Assembly: GCF_900111135.1 (NCBI RefSeq)
Contig: NZ_FOGF01000027.1
Location: 1 to 32,224, forward strand
From: Granulicatella balaenopterae
Lineage (GTDB): Bacteria > Bacillota > Bacilli > Lactobacillales > Aerococcaceae
Direction of reading: 5' to 3'
DNA: 32,224 bases
In this document: positions 24,595-32,224 of the stretch, piece after piece
How the letters are laid out: every line of letters begins with the position of its first letter
How positions within the stretch are numbered: the stretch's first letter is position 1
Notes under the pieces: model-generated
What the model was told of the DNA's origin: nothing
Seen by the model: the letters and a program-made list of their open reading frames with translations, nothing else
The model's database searches: none
Program-made: the position numbers and the translations under genes

Positions 24595-24639
24595 GATAAA
24601 AAAGAAGCTAAGCCCCATTTTTTTGGTACTTAACTCCTT
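24595..24639 (-). terminator. Rho-independent terminator of the dut-radA-yacL operon
   Basis: An 11-bp stem (24602-24612 with 24629-24639, G-U pairs on the minus strand) followed by TTTTTT, about 10 bases after the stop of the small membrane protein. Confidence 0.82.
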
Positions 24640-24649
24640 TTCGATATGC

Positions 24650-25033
24650 TTATTCTGCGATTTTAAAATATGGATACAATAATAAACAAATTGTAGTCAT
24701 TACTAATAATATTACCGATTGTACTAAACTTGTTCGGTAACGAATATACATTACGATCGCATTAACGACGATAAATCCTAAGATAATCGCACCTTGTTTT
24801 AATGAATCTTGCCATTTAATGGATTTTGTGAAGTCTTGTTTAATCCCCGCAACTGCCACAATCACAAATGCAGCTAGCCCAAAGACCATTACTCCTGCAA
24901 CCATTTGATTAAAGGCTGTTCCTAAGTATTTGTCTAAAGAAAAGATATGTCTTGATGCTAAAAACATTGCGATAATAGCAATTGCTTCATATCCACAAGC
25001 AATGTGGGTAAATCGTTTTAAATATTTAATCAT
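24650..25033 (-). CDS. Small four-helix membrane protein of unknown function
   Basis: A 127-aa protein with four predicted membrane helices (about residues 12-30, 42-64, 80-98 and 104-123) and a short basic N-terminus (MIKYLKR). I do not recognise the family. The ATG has AAGGGGAAC upstream and lies 19 bases after the yacL stop, so it is probably the last gene of the dut-radA-yacL operon; a strong terminator follows. In related genomes gltX often occupies this place after yacL. The frame and codon use look like a real gene. Confidence 0.7.
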   Translation of the reverse strand: MIKYLKRFTHIACGYEAIAIIAMFLASRHIFSLDKYLGTAFNQMVAGVMVFGLAAFVIVAVAGIKQDFTKSIKWQDSLKQGAIILGFIVVNAIVMYIRYRTSLVQSVILLVMTTICLLLYPYFKIAE

Positions 25034-25052
25034 TATAATTTAGTTCCCCTTA

Positions 25053-26150
25053 TTAATTACGTATTTTTTTCTGTGAATGTAGCGGTTTGGCAAAAATCAT
25101 GCGTCCAGCTGCTGTTTGTAATGCGCTTGTAACCACTACTTCAATTGTTTTGTTCATATAGTATTGACCATCTTCTACAACAATCATCGTACCATCATCT
25201 AAATAAGCCACCCCTTGTTGTCGCTCTGTACCAGCTTTAATCACTTGGATAGTCATTGTCTCACCTGGAATAACAACTGGTTTCACAGCATTAGCTAAAG
25301 CATTAATATTTAAGACCGGTACATTTTGAAATTCACTGACTTTATTCAAGTTAAAATCATTCGTAACAATAATACCATCGATTGCTTTAGCTAAACGAAT
25401 TAACTTACGATCAACTTCGGTAATATCATCATAATCACCCTCATAACTTTCCACATGAATCCCTTCTTCTTTTTGTAAAGCATTTAAAATATCCAAACCA
25501 CGACGACCACGCACACGTTTTAAACTATCTGATGAATCAGCAATTAATTGTAATTCATTTAAGACAAAATTCGGAATCACTAAAACTCCTTCAATAAAAC
25601 CAGTCTTCGCAATATCATAAATACGTCCATCAATAATCACGCTTGTATCTAATAATTTATATTTACGATAATTTTCATCCGCCTTACGTTCTAACACATG
25701 AGTATCTTCTGATTTCTTACGATTGATAACAAATACTTTACGCAATTCATCTCGACGAGTAGTTCCAATATAAAATCCTAAGTACCCTAATACTAAGCTT
25801 AGAATTAATGGTAAAATTTGGCTAATCGCTGGAATACCTAATGAAGATAATGGAATACTCGCTAAACCGGCAAGTAATAAACCGAAAATTGCTCCCACTA
25901 AGCCAAAAACTAAATAACTAACCGAAATTTGTGAGACATGCTTTTCAACACGTTGCAGTAATTTTAACAAGGTATTCATTAATGAAAATGATAAAAATAA
26001 GAATATAATTGCTCCGATTAACATATTACTAATTGATGAATTAATGAAACCATTGTTAATACCAACTAAATCCCAAAAGGCTGGCAAATATGCTGCTCCT
26101 AAACTACCACCGAGAAGCATAAAAACAACCGAAATAATTCTTTTTGTCAT
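25053..26150 (-). CDS. yacL: PIN/TRAM domain membrane protein (YacL-like)
   Basis: A 365-aa protein matching B. subtilis YacL in length and order: four membrane helices in residues 1-130, a PIN nuclease-fold domain (about 164-290) with acidic residues Asp168 ([11 protein letters not shown]), Glu199 (NELQ), Asp247 and Asp265 (TNDFNLNK), and a C-terminal TRAM RNA-binding domain (about 293-355). It is a membrane-anchored presumed ribonuclease whose biological target is not established. AGGAGGAG precedes the ATG. It lies 106 bases after radA, the conserved Firmicute neighbour. Confidence 0.93.
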   Translation of the reverse strand: MTKRIISVVFMLLGGSLGAAYLPAFWDLVGINNGFINSSISNMLIGAIIFLFLSFSLMNTLLKLLQRVEKHVSQISVSYLVFGLVGAIFGLLLAGLASIPLSSLGIPAISQILPLILSLVLGYLGFYIGTTRRDELRKVFVINRKKSEDTHVLERKADENYRKYKLLDTSVIIDGRIYDIAKTGFIEGVLVIPNFVLNELQLIADSSDSLKRVRGRRGLDILNALQKEEGIHVESYEGDYDDITEVDRKLIRLAKAIDGIIVTNDFNLNKVSEFQNVPVLNINALANAVKPVVIPGETMTIQVIKAGTERQQGVAYLDDGTMIVVEDGQYYMNKTIEVVVTSALQTAAGRMIFAKPLHSQKKIRN

Positions 26151-26256
26151 TTTGACTCCTCCTATTTTTGCTAATATGCAGATTTACTATTTTATTTTCT
26201 TTCTATGACACATTGTATTACTTTTTACATTACTAATAAGCTATTTATCATATTCA

Positions 26257-27645
26257 TCATTTTTTGCTAAATACCTTATAAATAACTTCTTTTACTGATG
26301 AAACTGGCACCACTTCTATTCCTGGTGGCGCTTCCCAATCGCCCATATTATTCTTTGGAATAAAAATACGTTTAAAGCCTAATTTTTCTGCTTCGCGCAC
26401 CCGATCACTAATACGGTTCACACGGCGAATCTCCCCTGTTAAACCAATTTCCCCAACGAAGCAATCATCAATATTCGTTCCTTGTTCTTTATAACTGGAA
26501 ACAATACTCATAGCTGTTGCTAAGTCGATTGCTGGCTCATCTAACTTTAACCCACCTGCAGATTTGAAGTAAGCATCTTGGTTTTGTAGCATTAAGCCTG
26601 CTCGTTTTTCTAAGACGGCCATTAATAAAGCTACACGATTATAATCCAAGCCACTAGTAGTACGACGCGCATTCCCAAAGACTGCTGGTGTTACTAGACA
26701 TTGTACTTCCGCTAAAATCGGACGACTCCCCTCCATTGATACGACGACTGCCGAACCAGTCGAGCCTGCCAAACGTTCCTCTAAGAAGATTTCTGATGGA
26801 TTTAAGACCTCTTTCAAGCCATCTTGCATCATCTCGAAAACCCCAATCTCATTTGTCGAACCAAAACGATTCTTTACTGAACGTAAAATACGGAAACTAT
26901 GATGCTTTTCCCCCTCAAAATAAAGAACAGTATCCACCATATGTTCCAACATTCTAGGACCAGCAATATTCCCTTCCTTAGTAACATGCCCAACAATAAA
27001 GATAGCAACTTGATTCATTTTTGCCAAACGCATTAAAGTAGCTGTCACCTCTCGTACTTGCGAGACACTTCCTTGAATACCAGAAGCTTCAGGATGGACC
27101 ATAGTTTGAATGGAATCAATAATCACATAATCTGGTTTCATCCGTTCAATATGCGCTACAATCTGCGTTAAGTCCGTCTCAGGATAGATATAAAAACCAT
27201 CTGAGGTCATCCCTAATCGCTCAGCACGCATTTTAATTTGTGAGGCACTCTCTTCACCAGATACATATAATACAACACCTTGTTGACGCTGTAATTGGCT
27301 CGATACTTGTAATAGTAAAGTTGATTTACCAATACCTGGATCCCCACCTATTAAAACTAAAGAGCCAGGAACAACTCCACCACCTAGAACACGATTCAAT
27401 TCGCTCATCTCGGTCTTAACACGAATAACCGATTCACTAGCTACCTGATCCAAACGTAAGGGTTGTACGGTTTTATTTTCACTTGTGACGCTAACTAGAG
27501 AACGCTTCTCCACCGCACTAGGCGCCACGGTTACTTCTTCTTCCATCGTTGCCCATTCTTGACAATTGGGACAGCGACCTAATTCTTTCGGTGAAACATA
27601 GCCACAATTAGAACAGACATAACGAATAGATTTTTTTCTTGCCAA
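26257..27645 (-). CDS. radA: DNA repair protein RadA
   Basis: A 462-aa RecA-related ATPase and helicase that drives branch migration in recombination and natural transformation. N-terminal zinc finger with cysteines 11, 14, 25 and 28; Walker [11 protein letters not shown] (100-109); the RadA-specific KNRFG motif near residue 260; C-terminal Lon-protease-like domain. The start is a TTG at 27645 with AAAGGAAG 9 bases upstream; no in-frame ATG or GTG fits better. It lies 29 bases after dut, the usual Lactobacillales order. Confidence 0.97.
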   Translation of the reverse strand: MARKKSIRYVCSNCGYVSPKELGRCPNCQEWATMEEEVTVAPSAVEKRSLVSVTSENKTVQPLRLDQVASESVIRVKTEMSELNRVLGGGVVPGSLVLIGGDPGIGKSTLLLQVSSQLQRQQGVVLYVSGEESASQIKMRAERLGMTSDGFYIYPETDLTQIVAHIERMKPDYVIIDSIQTMVHPEASGIQGSVSQVREVTATLMRLAKMNQVAIFIVGHVTKEGNIAGPRMLEHMVDTVLYFEGEKHHSFRILRSVKNRFGSTNEIGVFEMMQDGLKEVLNPSEIFLEERLAGSTGSAVVVSMEGSRPILAEVQCLVTPAVFGNARRTTSGLDYNRVALLMAVLEKRAGLMLQNQDAYFKSAGGLKLDEPAIDLATAMSIVSSYKEQGTNIDDCFVGEIGLTGEIRRVNRISDRVREAEKLGFKRIFIPKNNMGDWEAPPGIEVVPVSSVKEVIYKVFSKK

Positions 27646-27674
27646 CCTTCACCACTTCCTTTACTACTCTATTA

Positions 27675-28241
27675 TTAACGAACGCCTGATGAACCAAATC
27701 CCCCCATACGATCCTTCATTTGACTTAAATCTTCCTCCCCATCCGCTTTTAAGAATGATAAAAAGATTCCTTGTCCAATTCTATCACCTTTTTTAATAGT
27801 CTTATCATACAAGCCAAAATTCAATAATTGAAAATAAATATGGCCTTCATTTTGAGTATTACCATAATAATCACTATCGACAATTCCTACACCATTTGGT
27901 AATACTAAAAAATGTTTTAAAGGATTACTTGAGCGGTTCGTTAATTGTAAATACTCATCTTCTTGCATATAAGCTTTAATCCCGGTCGGTACTAAGATTG
28001 GCACTAAAACATGCTCTTCTTTTTTAATAGATTCTGCTACTTCTTCCTTTGTTCCAGTGTAAATCCACTGGTGCATTTTAACCGCTGTATGCTTAAATAA
28101 CATCTTCCAAATACTTGGTAATACAATATCCTCAGCCGCTTCAAAATCATATCCCGCTGAATGCTTCGTTGAGCGCTTAGGTAGATGAATATTTTGGTCT
28201 TTATAAGCGGTAATAATTTCAAATCCTCTTTTTCTTGACAT
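27675..28241 (-). CDS. dut: dUTP diphosphatase
   Basis: A 188-aa trimeric-type dUTPase that hydrolyses dUTP to dUMP and keeps uracil out of DNA. The five motifs are visible: AGYDFEA (29-35), NRSSNP (102-107), GVGIVDSDYYGN (117-128), RIGQGIF (154-160) and MGGFGSSG (179-186). An insertion of about 45 residues between motifs 1 and 2 (44-80) makes it longer than the usual 140-150 aa; similar inserts are known in enterococcal dUTPases. GGAGG precedes the ATG. It is the first gene of the dut-radA-yacL unit. Confidence 0.95.
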   Translation of the reverse strand: MSRKRGFEIITAYKDQNIHLPKRSTKHSAGYDFEAAEDIVLPSIWKMLFKHTAVKMHQWIYTGTKEEVAESIKKEEHVLVPILVPTGIKAYMQEDEYLQLTNRSSNPLKHFLVLPNGVGIVDSDYYGNTQNEGHIYFQLLNFGLYDKTIKKGDRIGQGIFLSFLKADGEEDLSQMKDRMGGFGSSGVR

Positions 28242-28450
28242 AATCTTCCTCCAATTATCATAGTTCTATTCTATTTAATGATACCAAAGTTTTCGCTAAA
28301 AAAGTGGGAATTTTTAAAATATTTAAGATGAATTTTGTGTGAAAATAATGTACATCAATGCCCAATGTCATCTAGCACTAAGGCCTAGCAATTTTCATGA
28401 GTATTAAATAATTTCATGAAATAGATTTTTGTTCAACCTGCACAAAAGAT

Positions 28451-28479
28451 ATGACAAAAATTAGCCAGAGTTCCATAGT
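28451..28479 (+). promoter_or_regulatory. Possible promoter of msmK
   Basis: ATGACA (28451-28456) and CATAGT (28474-28479) are 17 bases apart, 60 bases before the msmK start. A TATACT at 28499-28504 is an alternative -10 with a weak -35. Confidence 0.35.
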
Positions 28480-28539
28480 AAAAGTAAGCATTTACAATTA
28501 TACTATAAATGTACTTAAATTTGAAAGGGGCAAAACACA

Positions 28540-29643
28540 ATGGTACAAATGGAATTAAATCATATCTATAAACAATACGACAATGCTGACTTTTATTCAG
28601 TAACGGATTTTAACTTACATATTAAAGATCAAGAATTTATTGTTTTTGTAGGACCTTCAGGATGTGGTAAATCAACTACTCTACGTATGATTGCCGGACT
28701 AGAAGACATTACAAAAGGTGAATTCATTATTGGTGATACAGTCATGAATGATGTTGCGCCAAAAGACCGTGATATCGCTATGGTATTCCAAAACTACGCA
28801 CTATATCCTCATATGACAGTTTACGATAATATGGCATTTGGCCTAAAATTACGTAAATACGATAAAGCAGACATCGATAAACGTGTTAAAGAAGCAGCTG
28901 AAATCTTAGGGTTAACAGAATACCTAGACCGTAAACCAGCCGCATTATCAGGTGGTCAACGTCAACGTGTGGCATTAGGACGCGCCATTGTTCGTGACGC
29001 TAAAGTTTTCTTAATGGACGAACCTTTATCAAACTTAGATGCTAAATTACGTGTACAAATGCGTGCAGAAATCGCAAAATTACACCGCCGTTTACAAACA
29101 ACAACAATCTATGTAACTCACGACCAAACAGAAGCAATGACAATGGCTGACCGTATCGTTATTATGAAAGATGGTATCGTACAACAAATCGGTTCACCAC
29201 AAGAAGTATATAATACACCAAATAATGTCTTCGTAGCTGGCTTTATCGGATCTCCTGCTATGAACTTTTTCCCTGTCACATTAAATGATGGTGTCATTAC
29301 TAATGGCAAAGGTTTATCATTAGAATTACCAGAACCAAAACGTAAAATGTTGGAAGAAAAAGGCTATAATGGCAAAAAATTAATCTTTGGTATTCGCCCA
29401 GAAGATATCGAAAGTTCTCAAATTGCCATCGAAACCTACCCACAAACAGCCGTAAAAGCTGAAGTAGTTGTATCAGAATTACTAGGTGCCGAAACAATGC
29501 TTTATAGCCGTGTAGATGATACAGAATTCGTATGTAAAGTTGATGCACGTGACTTCCACAAACCAGGTGAAATTGTCGAATTAACATTTGATATGAATAA
29601 ATCTCATTTCTTCGACAATGATACAGAAGAAGTTATCCGCTAA
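28540..29643 (+). CDS. msmK: Multiple-sugar ABC transporter ATPase MsmK/UgpC
   Basis: A 367-aa CUT1-type ATPase that energises sugar importers; in streptococci one MsmK serves several permeases (family knowledge). Walker A GPSGCGKST (38-46), signature LSGGQRQ (136-142), Walker B VFLMDEP (156-162), the H-loop in VTHDQTEA and a C-terminal regulatory TOBE region containing FGIRPEDI. It closely resembles Streptococcus MsmK along its length. AAGGGG precedes the ATG. It stands alone without permease or binding-protein genes, as expected for a shared ATPase, and its codon use suggests high expression. Confidence 0.95.
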   Translation: MVQMELNHIYKQYDNADFYSVTDFNLHIKDQEFIVFVGPSGCGKSTTLRMIAGLEDITKGEFIIGDTVMNDVAPKDRDIAMVFQNYALYPHMTVYDNMAFGLKLRKYDKADIDKRVKEAAEILGLTEYLDRKPAALSGGQRQRVALGRAIVRDAKVFLMDEPLSNLDAKLRVQMRAEIAKLHRRLQTTTIYVTHDQTEAMTMADRIVIMKDGIVQQIGSPQEVYNTPNNVFVAGFIGSPAMNFFPVTLNDGVITNGKGLSLELPEPKRKMLEEKGYNGKKLIFGIRPEDIESSQIAIETYPQTAVKAEVVVSELLGAETMLYSRVDDTEFVCKVDARDFHKPGEIVELTFDMNKSHFFDNDTEEVIR

Positions 29644-29724
29644 ATTCCACTAACTCTAAGTTTCGTTAGTAATAGGAATTTTGCTAATTCGCCTACTAAC
29701 ACAAAATTTAATTAGAAAACCTCT

Positions 29725-29760
29725 AACAGGCTATAGTCATTTATAGCCTGTTTGTTTATA
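29725..29760 (+). terminator. Rho-independent terminator of msmK
   Basis: A perfect 11-bp stem (29725-29735 with 29742-29752) followed by a T-rich tail, about 80 bases after the msmK stop. Confidence 0.85.
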
Positions 29761-29934
29761 ATAAATAACATACATCCCCACTCAATAAAATCTCACACAA
29801 ACTGTAACGACAGCGCTGCTAAAAAAATAACACACCATCACTAACACTTCACTGAAATTTTAGAAAAAAACACCTCCATTTGCAAGCTCATAATGGTCTT
29901 ATTTTCAACAATATCCTCAAAACAGCCAATACTT
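29761..29934. other. Intergenic region between msmK and the aldo/keto reductase, nothing seen
   Basis: Apart from the two terminators that flank it I see no gene, RNA or repeat here. Confidence 0.4.
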
Positions 29935-29963
29935 AAAAAAGTAGCCACCAAAAAAGTGACTAC
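29935..29963 (-). terminator. Terminator of the lipoprotein-aldo/keto reductase unit
   Basis: An 8-bp stem (29941-29948 with 29956-29963, one G-U) followed by six T on the minus strand, about 50 bases after the reductase stop. A second hairpin lies between it and the gene but has no T-run. Confidence 0.75.
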
Positions 29964-30013
29964 TCTCCAATCCATTTCACTAGTGCCTTAACTTTCAACA
30001 CTAGCACTTTCTT

Positions 30014-30931
30014 TTATAATAATTTATTTCCTGCTGCACAATACAATTTATACCAATCTTCACGTGATAACTCAATATCCAAAGCCTTCACCAAACCACG
30101 CAATCTCACCATATTCATTGTTCCTACAATCGGCTGCATTTTCGCAGGATGACGCAAAATCCACGCAATCGCAATCGCCTCATCAGACACACGATATTTC
30201 TTAGCTAAATCATGAATCACTGTATTTAACTTCTTATAATCTTCATGATCAAAAAATACCCCATGTGCTAAATCAATTTGGAATGGTGACCAAACTTGAA
30301 TACTTACCTCATTCAAGCGACAATAATCTAATAACTGACAATCACGCATAACAGCACGATCATTCTTAGTATTTACATTTACACCTGCATCAATTAGCGG
30401 TGTGTGTGCTAAACTAAATTGCACCTGATTAATAATTAAAGGCATATAACAAGCTCTTTGCAATAATTCAATTTGTAAAGAATTAAAATTACTAACACCA
30501 AAATAACGAACCTTACCAGTACGCAATAACTCCTCAAAAGCATCTGCCACCTCTTCAGGATCCATCAACACATCCGGACGATGCAATACCAATACATCTA
30601 AATAATCCATTTGAAGACGGTGCAACGTTTCATCAACAGAAGCCACAATATGTTCCTTAGAAAAATCATAATATCCTTGGCAAATACCACATTTTGATTG
30701 AACTAAAATAGACTCACGTGGAATATTCATACGCTTCATAGCCGCACCAAAAATACGTTCTGATTCACCATCACCATAAATATCCGCATGGTCAAAAAAG
30801 TTAATGCCTAATTCCAAAGCCTGTTCTAATACTTCAACCGCCTCATGAACTTCTAATTGCGCCATACGCATACACCCTAAACCAATACGTGGCGCCCGTA
30901 ACATAGATTTCCCTAATGTAATTTGTTGCAT
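30014..30931 (-). CDS. Aldo/keto reductase
   Basis: A 305-aa NADPH-dependent oxidoreductase of the YdhF-like branch (family knowledge; substrate not predictable). The catalytic tetrad is visible: Asp47 and Tyr52 in GINFFDHADIYG, Lys80 in QSKCG and His117 in VLHRPD; NQVQFSLAH and the C-terminal PIVGTMNM segment form the cofactor site. It follows the lipoprotein gene by 43 bases with AAGAAGG before the ATG, so they are probably co-transcribed. Confidence 0.92.
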   Translation of the reverse strand: MQQITLGKSMLRAPRIGLGCMRMAQLEVHEAVEVLEQALELGINFFDHADIYGDGESERIFGAAMKRMNIPRESILVQSKCGICQGYYDFSKEHIVASVDETLHRLQMDYLDVLVLHRPDVLMDPEEVADAFEELLRTGKVRYFGVSNFNSLQIELLQRACYMPLIINQVQFSLAHTPLIDAGVNVNTKNDRAVMRDCQLLDYCRLNEVSIQVWSPFQIDLAHGVFFDHEDYKKLNTVIHDLAKKYRVSDEAIAIAWILRHPAKMQPIVGTMNMVRLRGLVKALDIELSREDWYKLYCAAGNKLL

Positions 30932-30974
30932 ATCTCATACCTTCTTTCGCTAATTTGCTTACTAACAATCCTAC

Positions 30975-31691
30975 TTATCTTTTTGGTAATTCTTTTAATC
31001 TCTGCCTATTAAACCCATTATAACGAACTTCAATATTTTTTTCATGCTGAACTCCATCATTTTGCACCATATGAATCTCTAAAAACTCAACAAAATGAGT
31101 ATCCTTATTAATCGAAATCCCCATATCAAGATAACTATTAGCTACAACTTGCAAACCTAATAAATGATAGACCGACTTCACAACATCCGCTGAGTCGCCC
31201 ACATAAGACACCATATCATAGCTTACATCACTCTCCCATTTGACACCCTCTAAATTTGCTAATTCCTTAACAAATAACACTGTCTTTTCATATGGAATCG
31301 TCACAATATTTCCTAAAGCTGATTTTGGCGTCAAAGTCGGTTGCCACTCATTTTGGTGATAGCGAATCATACCAGTAGTCGCATTTGCCACCACCTCTGT
31401 TTTATCCTTCGCTACACCATTCACCTTATCAACCCGACTACCACTACCACCTTCTTGCAAGATGATTTGCCCATTAGCTACCGTTTCAAGATCAGGATTA
31501 GCCCCCTTCTCTCTCTCATAATTATATTCATTTTGCTTTAATAAAACATGATAACTCGTTAATTCTTTTTCAGAAGCTTCAATATCCAGAACTACATCAG
31601 CTGAACTTAGCTCTTGTTGACAAGCAGAAAGATTTACAGCTAGACACACTAAGCTGACATATTTTAGTACTTTAACCCTTATTTTCTTCAT
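30975..31691 (-). CDS. Lipoprotein of unknown function
   Basis: A 238-aa protein with a lipoprotein signal: MKKIRVKV, a hydrophobic stretch and the lipobox LSAC with Cys24. The mature part begins QQELSSADVVLDIEASEKELTSYHV (shown here only as residues 25-49, in part) and looks like an outer-surface LolA/LppX-like or DUF6612-like beta-rich domain; this is a guess from the pattern. The ATG at 31691 has GGAAGGAG upstream; a longer frame to 31790 would overrun the promoter. Its job and any link to the reductase downstream are unknown. Confidence 0.75.
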   Translation of the reverse strand: MKKIRVKVLKYVSLVCLAVNLSACQQELSSADVVLDIEASEKELTSYHVLLKQNEYNYEREKGANPDLETVANGQIILQEGGSGSRVDKVNGVAKDKTEVVANATTGMIRYHQNEWQPTLTPKSALGNIVTIPYEKTVLFVKELANLEGVKWESDVSYDMVSYVGDSADVVKSVYHLLGLQVVANSYLDMGISINKDTHFVEFLEIHMVQNDGVQHEKNIEVRYNGFNRQRLKELPKR

Positions 31692-31718
31692 CCATCTAGC
31701 ACTCCTTCCCTTACATCT

Positions 31719-31727
31719 ATTATACCA
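31719..31727 (-). promoter_or_regulatory. Extended -10 promoter of the lipoprotein gene
   Basis: The minus strand reads TGGTATAAT with a perfect -10 (31719-31724), 28 bases before the start codon; the -35 at 17 bases is weak. Confidence 0.55.
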
Positions 31728-31799
31728 AATTTTAGACAAGCTGTATTCGATTCCTACCAATATTTTACAATCTATTAAGAAACACCTCACCCATTAACA

Positions 31800-31874
31800 T
31801 GTGGATAACTTATAAAAACACCAATCGCCTCATTTCTCCACATGTGGAAAACAAAACCTATCGCTTTATCCACA
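31800..31874. other. Second, smaller DnaA-box group
   Basis: Four DnaA-box-like 9-mers lie in 75 non-coding bases: TTATCCACA on the minus strand (31800-31808) and plus strand (31866-31874), TTTTCCACA on the minus strand (31843-31851) and TTCTCCACA on the plus strand (31834-31842). The middle two share a CCACATGTGG palindrome. It lies about 250 bases from the end of the rRNA operon. Confidence 0.7.
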
Positions 31875-31916
31875 ATTTCTTACAGCTTCCTTTCCTTACA
31901 ATTAACCTATCTTCAC

Positions 31917-32020
31917 TTATAACAATTACACTTACCAACACTTGCATGAATCTAGTTTACAATAGTTACTTTCTCCTAATATCACTAACTCTTACTAGCT
32001 CTTTTATGAATCTAGCCTAT
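31917..32020. repeat. Degenerate tandem repeat of about 57 bases
   Basis: Two diverged copies share ATGAATCTAG and flanking CACTTACC/CACTAACT-like words (first copy about 31917-31965, second about 31974-32022). No coding evidence; no ribosome site. Confidence 0.4.
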
Positions 32021-32090
32021 TGATAACAGTAACGTTTTCTATTAGACATTTCTTCCCTTACAATTTTATCTCCCTATAAAAACTCCAACA

Positions 32091-32127
32091 AAAAAAGCCC
32101 AAACATTTCTGCTTGAACTTTCTATCA
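32091..32127 (-). terminator. Terminator of the rRNA operon
   Basis: Directly after the 5S rRNA end, an 11-bp stem with several G-U pairs on the minus strand (arms around 32097-32107 and 32111-32121) is followed by seven T. Confidence 0.85.
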
Positions 32128-32130
32128 TGT

Positions 32131-32224
32131 GCATGGCAACGTCCTATCCTCGCAGGGAGAAACCCCCAACTACTATCGGCGCTAAGAAGCTTAACTTCTG
32201 TGTTCGAGATGGGAACAGGTGTGT
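32131..32224 (-). rRNA. rrf: 5S ribosomal RNA, 3' part
   Basis: The minus strand matches Firmicute 5S rRNA: ACACACCTGTTCCCAT near the window edge, GAACACAGAAGTTAAGC, TTAGCGCCGATAGTAGTT and the end GGACGTTGCCATGC. The 5' part continues outside the window, so 16S and 23S genes are expected further right. Transcription is in the same direction as most genes here. Confidence 0.95.

Noticed and set aside
31799-32023. Plus-strand open frame of 74 codons before the 5S rRNA
   Set aside because: It reads through DnaA boxes and the degenerate repeat, has no ribosome site and no recognisable protein.

Overview
The window is AT-rich chromosomal DNA from a low-GC Gram-positive bacterium, almost certainly of the order Lactobacillales (Enterococcaceae, Carnobacteriaceae or Aerococcaceae type). 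The evidence is gene content: RNA polymerase delta subunit, GltX, class II aldolase, MsmK-type sugar ATPase, dUTPase-RadA-YacL order, Bacillus-like TrhP1/TrhP2, strong AGGAGG ribosome sites, and a 5S rRNA of Firmicute type at the right edge. Nearly all genes lie on the minus strand; the exceptions are a DUF554 gene, a DUF896 gene and msmK.

Layout from left to right: gltX and fba, each with its own terminator; a plus-strand DUF554 membrane protein; the DUF1934-rpoE pair behind a leader that carries what looks like an IS200/IS605 (TnpB/omega-RNA) right-end remnant; a MacB-like ABC transporter operon ending in a kinase-less PASTA protein; a YtrA-type GntR/ABC/exported-protein operon with repeated operator-like sites over its promoter; a tRNA U34 hydroxylation operon (trhP1-trhP2) with a YjdM/PhnA-like zinc-ribbon gene; DUF896; an acetoin/diacetyl reductase; then a seven-gene thiamine-precursor uptake and salvage operon (ykoE-ykoD-ykoC-thiW-thiM-thiE-thiD).

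The thiamine operon takes up hydroxymethylpyrimidine (YkoEDC, predicted) and thiazole (ThiW, predicted), phosphorylates both (ThiD, ThiM) and joins them to thiamine phosphate (ThiE). It is preceded by two nearly identical TPP riboswitches in tandem, each with its own promoter and terminator. Between them lies only a decayed gene stub with its own strong terminator, so the upstream riboswitch seems to have lost its gene.

Right of this lies a gene-free stretch of more than 700 bases holding 13 DnaA-box-like 9-mers in about 490 bases, and then the dut-radA-yacL-small membrane protein operon, msmK, an aldo/keto reductase with a lipoprotein gene, a second small DnaA-box group, and the 3' part of a 5S rRNA. 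dnaA/dnaN are absent and gene orientation does not switch at the cluster, so a DnaA-titration or regulatory locus is more likely than oriC. The points most worth a second look are the DnaA-box cluster, the omega-RNA-like remnant in the rpoE leader, and the emptied riboswitch cassette.
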